Shown here one piece after another: positions 56,316 to 64,000 of a stretch of 64,000 bases of DNA (position 1 is the first letter of the stretch; each line of letters begins with the position of its first letter). This DNA is from Hericium rajendrae. Lineage: Eukaryota; Basidiomycota; Agaricomycetes; Russulales; Hericiaceae. Position numbers and translations under genes: made by a program. Below the pieces are notes generated by a model. That model was not told where the DNA came from. It worked only from the letters and a program-made list of their open reading frames with translations, and did not search any database. Location of the stretch: positions 1,488,001-1,552,000 of the forward strand of contig CM065882.1 in the NCBI GenBank assembly GCA_033439255.1. Direction: 5' to 3'.

Positions 56316-57605
56316 ATGTCACCCAAAGCGGATCCCGAACTCAAAGCATTCGTAGAGAAGCTAGCAGGGCCTTGCCCTCGACCTATAACTCTAGTCTGCC
56401 GCCATGGTCTACGGGCCTCAGGACTTCAGTACCAGACCGAGGGTGACAATGTTGGTCGTTGGTACTACGTTGTATGTCGTCACTGGAGATTGGACCGAAA
56501 TCTGATACTGACCACCCTTTAGTGCCGTGAAAGAGAGACTTGCGCGACAGGATGGAAAGCAATTACTGAACCGCTGTCTCCAGAAAAGTTGGCGCTCATT
56601 GCACGTTTCCGACGCGCACGAGCAGAGCAAGCTGATTTGTCGAAGGAGGCTGCAGTGGTTGTCAAGCATCAGCGTTCGGGTCGGCCTAATGATTCTGGAA
56701 GACGTGGGAGATATGAGCGCCGAGCATTGCCACAGGTTGGAAATCGCTCTGACTCTTCGCCTCTACAACGTGCAAGCGATCATCGAACATTGCCACAGGC
56801 TGGAAATCGCTGGGACTCTTCGCCTCCACGGCGTGCAAGGGATCAAAAGGTTACTCCAGGGGCTCGCCGGGAGGCCATCACGGAGCCTCCTTTGCGCCGC
56901 AATATATTCGACCCTCAGTGGATGATTGAATCATCTCCGACGATGTATATGGGTGATCATGAGGGGCAGATTGAGGGTGACGGAGGAAAGCATAGCATTT
57001 TGAGTGTGTTCTTCGCACAGGTTCGTCACCTTCTGCAAGGTGGCATGGGGTTGAAACTGACATTTGTGCCGCAGGATAATCACTCTCCGATAGTGAAACG
57101 GTTATCGTGGCCCAAATCCCAAACGTTCAACATTCTCTATCACATTCCTGTCTTAGCGAGGCTGTTCGACATCAAGCCCACCGACATCGTTGACGTTTTC
57201 GACCCTGTTCAATGCTCGTGGGATTCATCCGTCGTCAAAGACTGCCGATGGGAACCCATTGTCCCTGATGTTCCATTTATCTGGCGCTTTCATAGGATCT
57301 CTGTAGGAAGAGACCTGGATACACATGCTGAAGACTATCGTGCCAGACTTTGCGATGTTCTGGGACCGAATGACCTTCAACGAGAACATTCAAGTCCTGT
57401 GCCTCGGAAAGGCCAAAAGACATCCAAGGTCCTGGCTGCACTCGACAGACAACCAGTTGCCGGCAGCTCTCAACGACGCGTTAAACGCAGTCGTGAAGAC
57501 GACCTTGAGGAAGGACCTTTGAGCATGAGAGGGAAAAGGCGTGCATTACCAAGACCAGCCCTTCGACTGGCGTCGGATGTGATCGAGATTGAGGACTCTG
57601 ACTAG
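56316..57605 (+). CDS. GRF-zinc-finger-like accessory protein, element B, ~412 aa
   Basis: The start MSPKADPELKAF is at 56316. One 51-bp intron (56472-56522, GTATGT..TTTAG) joins in frame and gives CRHG..EGDNVGRWYYVCRERETCATGWK. This is a GRF-type finger (Cys/His, NxGRxxYxC, Cys, Trp). A Arg/Pro/Ser-rich linker with two copies of LPQxGNRxDSSP follows, then a conserved C-terminal domain (WPKSQTFNILYHIP, FDPVQCSW, RFHRISVGRDLDTHAEDY) and a tail with KRSREDD and VIEIEDSD. It is related to the element A protein by its finger and by the domain before the tail. It lies 296 bp behind the HMG-like gene. Confidence 0.72.
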
Positions 57606-57639
57606 GTCAGTGTCATCTTTCATCTTTTCGTGGTGTTAT

Positions 57640-58285
57640 GTGTTGCTCATCGTGTTGCCGATCAGCTATAGGTCTAGTATTGCTGTGCGGAAAAGCTTGA
57701 TGACTACTTCACTGTAGATGACTACATAGATTTGACTATTTGTGACGACTTGTTGGTAGGACTGTTTGGTGATAGCTTATACAAAGGCGACTGTTTCAGT
57801 GAGACTTGCTTGTTTCCAGTGTCGACTAATCGGTATGACTAGTTGGTGATGGCTTATTGGTATGACTATTTCCGTCATGTACTCATCGCTATCCTTGACT
57901 AATTCAGAGCGACTGTATCTGGTGGACCATTGCATACATACTTGTTGAGCAGCAACTAAGTCAACCGACTATATGATGTGACTTGTTTCGCGACTGAGAT
58001 GATGACTAGCTAACTGACTGCATGCAAGCAGCATTGGCCACTTTGTGTTCACTGTATGAGTGGACTACTTGACCGACTTCTTGACCGACTTCTTGACCGA
58101 CTACCATGACTGACTACTTGACTGACTATTTATTACATTAATATACTGCTGTACTACCTGGGATTCTCTTCGATTGAATGACTAAATTATCTGACTTAAA
58201 ATATGACTGCAAGCCTGACTAGATTCAGTCATATGACTGATTAAGGCTAAGGGTGACTAGATAGTCAAGGATCTTAAGCAAATTC
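57640..58285 (+). repeat. GACTA-rich subterminal repeat and right terminus of element B
   Basis: Dense TGACTACTTG, GACCGACTTCTTGACC and GACTATT words, on the same strand as at the left end. It ends with the terminal inverted repeat (ACTAGATAGTCAAGG.., CTTAAGCAAATTC) at 58285. Confidence 0.65.
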
Positions 58286-60066
58286 TATTACATCGGCTCC
58301 GAGACCATGCGTGCGAAGGGTGTCAAGTCCCTATATGGACGTCAGCTGATAGAAGGTGCTCCACGCATTCTTCTCTTTGACACCGGTAGCCAGTACCACC
58401 GCCTCGACGAGTGGAAGAGCGACCTCTGAAATCTCTCAGGTATCCCTACCCCGCCCAGTGATCACGAAACCAACGAAACCATCGTCTTTGGCTACCTCGT
58501 CGCGTGGTTCTTGGGAGAAGTACGTATTTTCTGTCTAATATTTTGGACCAGATAGTGACGTGTCTCCTCTTTTTGCATAGTATGTGGCTCAACAATTCCA
58601 CACAACGACTGTCACACACTTCCACGAATGGCAGGCAGGAATCACCATACCTCTCTGCCACAAATGTATTGATGTGACGACAGTCTTCACACCCACACAA
58701 CTCTCCTCCCGCGCTAACTCTGCGCTGGCAGTGTCGACTTCTATAACAACCTGCAGTACTTCGATGTCGATCACAAGGCTGGGAAGCATGGCATTTACCA
58801 CCGCTACTGCATCGAACATTCCGCAGCCCACTGCGCCGACGTCTTTACGACCGTCTCGCACATCACCGTGTACGAGGCCGAGCACCTGCTGAAACGGAAG
58901 CCAGACGGTGTCCTACCCAACGGTCTGAATGTCGTGAAGTTCCAGGCCATGCACGAATTACAGAATTTACTCGACGTTGAAGAACAAGATCAACGAGTTT
59001 GTTAGGGGTCACTTCTATGGACACATGGATTTCGATCTGGACAACACGTTATATCTGTTGACCGCCGGACGCTATGAGTACCGCAATAAGGGCGTCGATA
59101 TGTTCTTCGAGGCACTGGCGCGTGTCAACTACCATCTTCAGTCTTTCGGATCGAAGATGACCGTCGTGGCTTTCTTGATTATGCCAGCTGCTACTCATTC
59201 CTACACCATCGAATCTTTGAAGGGACAAGCAGTAACAAAACAGCTGTACGACACCGTCACCGAAATCCAGAATCGTGTGGTAGCCCGACTCTTTGACATG
59301 GCCGCGAAATTGGGCGGGTACGCATTCGTTCGCTCTTGTCTGTCCCTTTGGCTAACGGTTTGGTCAGTGATTTCTCCAAGCTACCGCCGGCAGATGAACT
59401 TTTGTCAGATGAAGACCAAGTTATTCTAAAGCGTCGGATCTTCGCACTGAAGCGCAACAGCCTACCCCCAGTGATTACGCATAACATGTCCGATGATGCG
59501 AGTGATCCGATCCTCACTCAGATACGACGCACGAAACTCTTCAACACGTCTCATGATAGAGTGAAGGTTGTCTTTCATCCCGACTTCCTGAACGCCAACA
59601 ATCCGGTACTTGGTCTTGATTACGAGGAGTTTGTGAGAGGATGTCACCTTGGTGTCTTCCCCAGTTATTACGAACCATGGGGCTACGCTCCAGCAGAGTG
59701 CACTATCGTAAGTCTTCTGATTTATAACCATCTGCTTGTCCGTGACACCTATGCTAGATGGGTATCCAATCAATAACGACCAATTTGTCCAGCTTTGGCT
59801 GCTTCATGCAAGATATGATCGACCGCCCGGAAGACGAAGGCTGCTACGTTATCGATCGTCGGATGAAGTCTCCGGAGGAATCTGTCAACCAGCTCGCCGA
59901 TGATATGTTCTCACTCTGTTCGAAGACCCGGAGGCAACGTATCGATCAGCGAAACCGCGTCGAAAGGCTGTCTCCGTTGCTGGACTGGAAAAATCTCGAA
60001 ATCGAGTACTCGAAGGCGCGCCAGCTGGCCCTGCGCCGGGCATATCCGGGCCTTGAGGTTCTCTAG
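58286..60066 (+). pseudogene. Glycogen synthase, 5'-truncated and broken
   Basis: Fungal glycogen synthase (glycosyltransferase family 3) from about residue 90 onward: [39 protein letters not shown], an intron (GTACGT..GCATAG, 58519-58580), [64 protein letters not shown], the catalytic-site region [14 protein letters not shown], an intron (59709-59757) and a normal C-terminus ending [10 protein letters not shown]. It is not functional: the first ~90 residues are missing at the transposon edge, a TGA replaces the expected Trp in EWKSDLW, and the frame shifts near 58.7 kb, 58.97 kb and 59.3 kb. Introns are kept, so it is not a processed copy. Confidence 0.9.
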
Positions 60067-60514
60067 AAATGCGTGAACGTCTGAAAACGAAGTGATCAGA
60101 TGACAGTGTTGGCCAGAACAGGACTCGCAAAGGCGGTCAACAAAGTCCTCTCATACACTCATCAAGGACATAAATTTCCAGCACCGTGTCATTGATCCAC
60201 AGCACCATGAGGTGTATTATACATCAATATTGGGATATGTCCAACAGGTGAAAGCCACCGTGTACACGTGTATGTACAAGCTGCACGATTGGGATAAAAT
60301 ATAGATACAGACAATCCATGCAAGTCAGAGCGAAAGGTTCAGAGACAGGGAAAGAGACGTAGCGACTGGGATATTAAGAGTAGATATTGCGATGCGAAAG
60401 AGTCCGTAGCAGACCAGAGACCTAGAGCAAGAAGTAGGTCAGTCAAGGGAAGGCGGAAACAACAGGGGCAGCAAGAACTATACTCAGTGTGAACACCGAT
60501 CGTCCAATTTTATC
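60067..60514. other. Intergenic stretch
   Basis: Space between the convergent glycogen synthase relic and the F-box gene. Nothing recognised; it probably holds both 3' ends. Confidence 0.4.
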
Positions 60515-62197
60515 TCAATGAAAGTGTAGCCGCTCGCCCAGTGTCACACCCAGCTCTGCGCCATGCTCGGCCGTGAAGCGCGAACACTGCACAATTGCCA
60601 CATCCTCCAATGATGCAAACTCCACAATGCCATGCCGTGCCAGCCTGTCCATCACGACCACGCACTGCGCGAGGGCCTGCACGATTGCCACACCGCTGAA
60701 CCGATGACAGTTGAACAGCTGGACACTTTTGAGGCGTGGTAATGACACGTGGTGCACGAGGCGAGTGCTGTCGGGCTCACGTGTGTCGGGCTCCATAGGC
60801 ATGAGGCATGGTGCAAGCATCGTGATGACGTGGTCCGTCATGTCCGAAGCAACGATGCAGAAGTCCTCCAGGTAACGTGCGTGCGCGAAGAGCCAGGCAA
60901 AGTCCTTCGTGCGCATGTCGGCGTGGTCCATTTCGAGCACGCGCAGTGGCGGGTTCGAGCGTAGCAGGAGACTATGGACGCCCATGCCTGTCGCGTGGTC
61001 ACTGAACGGTGACTGGGAGAAATTGGGCCATTCATCGTCCGAGTCACCGTCTTCGAGTTCGTATGTGTGCTCCGAGGGCCCGGACGGAAGAAACATGGAT
61101 GGGAAGCTGGGGGCGAGGGGACGTGGAGGCGACTCTGGGAGTGGGACGAGTGTCATGGGTGTGTTCGAGCATGCAGGAGGCAGAATGGAGGCGTGTGACG
61201 ATGCAGAGACGGAGATGGGCGTAGTGGGATGCGAGTGATGAGTGAGATATGGATTATGGACGAGAAAAGCGAAATCGACATTGAGGTGCTCGAGGTAGAG
61301 CTCTTTAAGGGCGGGGGTGTCGAGATGGGAAAGGATCACACGTGTGCAAAGTGTACTGTGAAGGACGAGCGAGCGGAGATATGGGAAACGAGCGACTGGA
61401 GGCGGAACTTGAAGATCTGCTTCAGTCAACGTTGGTTCCATCATAATCCCGTTAAAGGAAAAATATTCGAGCATCGGACAGGCAGTAAGGAAATGAAGCA
61501 GGTCAGAGGGATGTATGTTGAGTGAGTGAGAGCCTTCCGTGATGAATAGTGAAACAAAATGCAGAGGAACGAGGACAGCCGGCGAAGGCAGTTTCGTAAG
61601 CACGACATCCATGCAGAGGAGGTTGGAGGTCAACGAAATGGTATATGGTCGGAAAGTACCTGCATGTGCACCGGATAACGAGTCATCCATGTCTGTCTGG
61701 GTGTGGACCTGCTCGAGGACACTGATTTCGAGCTGCTCGAGATTTGGCTTAGCGGCGTCGGAACACCAGAAGCGGTGAAAGCAGATGTGCTCGTGCCAGA
61801 TGCCTTGCAGTGTGAACGAGCGCCATCGATGTAGCGACGACAAGAAAGGGGATAGGATGGGAAGAAGGGAGTCACGGGAGGAGAGTTGAACGTCGACGTC
61901 AAACTCCAGGTCTTTGGAGCGTTGCAGGAATGTGTGCGATGCCTTGTTCGAGCTTACCAGCGACAGCTTCGAGTCGTCGAGCACGATGAGCTGGAACATA
62001 CGCATGTCGTTCTCTGTGATAACCTTCCACTGCTTACAGACCTGGGCAAGGGTGAGCGGGGTAATCGCGGTGCTGTGCGCACAATATAAGAAGATGTCGA
62101 TGAGGACCTCGACCGGAAGCATGTTCATCGGGGTGACGGTGGATGGCTCGAATTCAGCTGTATGAAGATGGCGAATTTGAGAGCTAAGGGTGTCCAT
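60515..62197 (-). CDS. F-box domain protein, ~560 aa
   Basis: The start MDTLSSQIRHLHTAEF at 62197 is preferred because the F-box follows directly; an ATG at 62278 would add 27 residues. The F-box is near residues 30-75 (MNMLPVEVLIDIFLYC..TPLTLAQVCKQWKVIT). Leucine-rich, LRR-like segments follow (LEYFSFNG, LRSLVLHS, LKELYLEHL, LRVLEMDHADM, LKSVQLFNCHRF, LEDVAIVQCSRF) and an acidic insert (LEDGDSDDEWPNF). The whole frame is open. A short intron is possible near 61.66 kb (AGGTACTTTCC). Such proteins act as substrate receptors of SCF ubiquitin ligases; the target is unknown. It looks intact and is the most ordinary host gene here. Confidence 0.85.
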   Translation of the reverse strand: MDTLSSQIRHLHTAEFEPSTVTPMNMLPVEVLIDIFLYCAHSTAITPLTLAQVCKQWKVITENDMRMFQLIVLDDSKLSLVSSNKASHTFLQRSKDLEFDVDVQLSSRDSLLPILSPFLSSLHRWRSFTLQGIWHEHICFHRFWCSDAAKPNLEQLEISVLEQVHTQTDMDDSLSGAHAGTFRPYTISLTSNLLCMDVVLTKLPSPAVLVPLHFVSLFITEGSHSLNIHPSDLLHFLTACPMLEYFSFNGIMMEPTLTEADLQVPPPVARFPYLRSLVLHSTLCTRVILSHLDTPALKELYLEHLNVDFAFLVHNPYLTHHSHPTTPISVSASSHASILPPACSNTPMTLVPLPESPPRPLAPSFPSMFLPSGPSEHTYELEDGDSDDEWPNFSQSPFSDHATGMGVHSLLLRSNPPLRVLEMDHADMRTKDFAWLFAHARYLEDFCIVASDMTDHVITMLAPCLMPMEPDTREPDSTRLVHHVSLPRLKSVQLFNCHRFSGVAIVQALAQCVVVMDRLARHGIVEFASLEDVAIVQCSRFTAEHGAELGVTLGERLHFH

Positions 62198-62890
62198 GGT
62201 GAGAGAGAAAGATAAAGAACCACGTTTGTGCAGAAGGCAACCAGGGTCGGTCGCTTGCTGAGATGCTCCGTGGTCCACTGCACGTGCAAATTTAGGAAAG
62301 GCGTGGTCGCTGTCGTGAATTGGTGACTAGCCGTGCTCAACAATGAGGAAAAGGGTTTTCTGGACGGGAAGTAAGCTTAACCGCATAGATATAGAAGATT
62401 ATAACACACGCACCTTTGGTTCTCCACGCTATAGCTGTCGATTGCCGCCTGCTCCTCTCACTATATGGGGTTGCCGGTACTCGAGTATTTCAACCCTGTT
62501 CAAGCCATCCGCGTACTCGCCCAGCGGCTAAGTTGAACAATTTTACTGTAAGTTAGTGATCAGTACTTCAGTCACTGACATATGTCGTATTGACTTACGG
62601 TTGTGTGTTGAATTTGGTCGATTGAGCAAGTGATGAAGCTCAAAGACGGAGCAGCACTCAACCAGTCGTCAGGATTAAACGCTACTTACTAGTCTCATGT
62701 GTGTCATCCGTGATGGCAGAACACAAACATCCATAAACGGTAGTCGTTTTCTGGAGGGCAGAATTTTAATTACCATATTTGGAAGTAAAGGTTCTGCACC
62801 GGTCCCGGACGTCAGACCGGGCCGGAACTCTGAAGCGCTGCACAACGGTGAAGTCATACACCTTGTCTTGCATCCTGCAACGGCATAACA
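62198..62890. other. Divergent intergenic region
   Basis: Between the F-box gene (minus) and the unknown gene (plus). Short open frames at 62343-62531 and 62697-62888 have no recognisable domain. Confidence 0.4.
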
Positions 62891-64000
62891 ATGGGTAAGC
62901 TTAAAGATTTCTTTTTCGTTGCTGGTGACTTGCTGTTAACTATAAACAGGTCGTAAGGCGACAACGCACGACAAGCAGGGCAAAAAACGTACCCAGGAGG
63001 ACAGGGCAAAACTCGATAAGAAGAGCGAGTTAGAGAAGAGGTACGTGGTTATCTTGTGCTTTATGTTTCACTAACGAAGTCTTTCTTTAGGCGTTATTAC
63101 CGCAAGAAGCAGTTAACTGAACGATCCACGAAGTTTGTGATCGTTCAGTTGACTGCAGGCGATTTGCGCCAGAGAGCTGAACAGGATGCTCAGCGTGTTG
63201 CGTCTGCAGCATCTCGCAAGGCGGCGCGATACATTCCCTCATGTTTGGTCCTGCCACTTGTGCAACACGTCCCGCCGCCACTCGCGCAGCACGTCCTACA
63301 CCCCGTCCCCCTTCCCCCTGCGCAGCACATCTCGACACCACTCGCGTCCCTCGTCCCGCAGCACGTCGAGCAGCATGTCCCATCACCACTTGCGGAAGAT
63401 CTGCCACCGCACATCTCACTGCCCACACAAATCGTCACGCATCGTCTCCTCAAGTTTGCTGCTCTCTCGGTTCCCTCCGCTTTTGCATTACCATTCACGC
63501 TTTGGCTCGGTCAAGTCGAAAGCTGGCTGACGCAATCTCAACTTCTCTGGGTCTGGGACGCAGTGGACATGGACGGCGCTGTTCTTACTCTGCAGCGTCA
63601 ATTACTGCCCACGATAAAAGATCAGCTGGTCAGGAGTAAGGCTGATGTGGGATACAACAGTGTCGTCAAGCGGCGTAGGGAGTTTGAGCAAGCACTTGCT
63701 GGTGGTCGATATCTGCTTGAACGAGCGACAATGATATGGAATAGAAATCCGTGGTCTCCGGAGCTGCAGGGTGAACCGGGATACGTGCTTTCTCGTGTTC
63801 AGGCTCTTGTTTTCGGAATTCTGGCCACTGTGCAAGGCATTCGTTCAGAAATCCTATCATGGAGGGATAAGGGCTATGTATCCGTCAAGTCGACTCTAAA
63901 AGAGGTGATTGAGCTTCTTCCTTTGACAACTGTCATTTCTGATATGTGTTCCAGCTCCTCAAGAAGAAGGTCAAACGAAATATCAAGATTGGATCGTGCG
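62891..64000 (+). CDS. Unknown protein, multi-exon, runs off right edge
   Basis: The start codon is at 62891, followed at once by an intron (62895-62949, GTAAGC..AACAG). Exon 2 is 62950-63040, a second intron is 63041-63090 (GTACGT..CTTTAG), exon 3 is 63091-63905 and is fully open, and a third intron is 63906-63955 (GTGATT..TTCCAG). The product begins MGRKATTHDKQGKKRTQEDR, continues RRYYRKKQLTERS, then a Pro/His/Val repeat (QHVPPPLAQHV type) and a helical part (WLGQVESWLTQSQLLWVWDAV; RSEILSWRDKGY). No domain is recognised; the basic start resembles N-termini of repeated mushroom ORFs. It has no internal methionine-initiated frame of note. Confidence 0.65.

Larger units (their letters stand above)
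42391..58285. mobile_element. KDZ transposon, element B (~15.9 kb)
   Basis: Imperfect terminal inverted repeats: GAATTGGCTTAAG..TGACTAGCTAGTCACC..CCTTAATCA at 42391, and the complement of GAATTTGCTTAAG..TGACTATCTAGTCACC..CCTTAATCA ending at 58285. Inside, in order: GACTA-rich subterminal repeats, mitochondrial-carrier pieces, a small acidic protein gene (minus), transposase (minus), ACC1 (minus), HMG-like (plus), GRF-like (plus) and a second GACTA-rich region. The outside on the right is glycogen synthase coding sequence; the outside on the left is the duplicated element A segment. No target duplication could be read. Confidence 0.72.

Noticed and set aside
42391-58285. An 8-bp target duplication around element B
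   Set aside because: TAGCAACA on the left and TATTACAT on the right match at only half the positions, and rearrangement on the left makes a duplication unlikely to survive.

Overview
The window looks like a repeat-dominated piece of a mushroom-forming basidiomycete (Agaricomycetes) genome. The reasons are 45-60 bp introns with GTRNGY/YAG borders, two KDZ-superfamily DNA transposons with multi-exon transposases, a hAT transposase with a basidiomycete-style BED zinc finger, a Ty1/copia fossil, an F-box gene and a glycogen synthase relic. Very little ordinary host coding sequence is present: an F-box gene, a broken glycogen synthase, mitochondrial-carrier pieces and one gene of unknown function running off the right edge.

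Layout. 1-1402: hAT transposase relic (minus) split by a MITE. 1555-6575: a 5-kb near-perfect palindrome built of tandem repeats with palindromic cores. 6842-10205: two more copies of the same MITE, the second carrying a 516-bp miniature LTR-type element with a clean 5-bp target duplication. 10.3-11.2 kb: a C-to-T-decayed copy of an unusual GC-skewed hairpin repeat (called R here; R2 and R3 at 26.4-31.6 kb). 11.5-23.5 kb: KDZ element A, with its transposase (minus) divergent from three accessory genes (plus): a ~650-aa protein of unknown function, a GRF-zinc-finger-like protein and an HMG-like chromatin protein. 23.5-26.1 kb: MITEs and tandem repeats. 26.1-32.0 kb: a diverged 5.8-kb palindrome made of R2 and R3 head to head. 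32.2-35.5 kb: copia fossil with a MITE inside. 36682-42376: an almost identical inverted copy of 17123-22818, carrying the three accessory genes but no transposase. 42391-58285: KDZ element B, with recognisable ~45-bp terminal inverted repeats, a transposase, homologues of the same three accessory genes in a different order, a small acidic protein and pieces of a captured mitochondrial-carrier gene. Its right end abuts a 5'-truncated, broken glycogen synthase. 60.5-64 kb: F-box gene and an unknown gene.

Main biological point: two well-diverged KDZ elements share the same three-gene accessory set (ACC1, GRF-like, HMG-like) although gene order and orientation differ, and the set has also been duplicated without the transposase. 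This suggests a functional module acting with KDZ transposition, perhaps DNA binding, chromatin access or end processing. Second, the R repeat (promoter-like part, splice-donor-like AGGTAAGT, ~37 bp gap, 28-32 bp hairpin, then ~0.6-1.2 kb of C-rich low-complexity sequence) matches no family I know. C-to-T change at CpG sites recurs throughout, which fits methylation or RIP-like mutation of repeats.

All calls come from reading the sequence. Splice joins were worked out by eye and family names come from motif recognition, not from searches.
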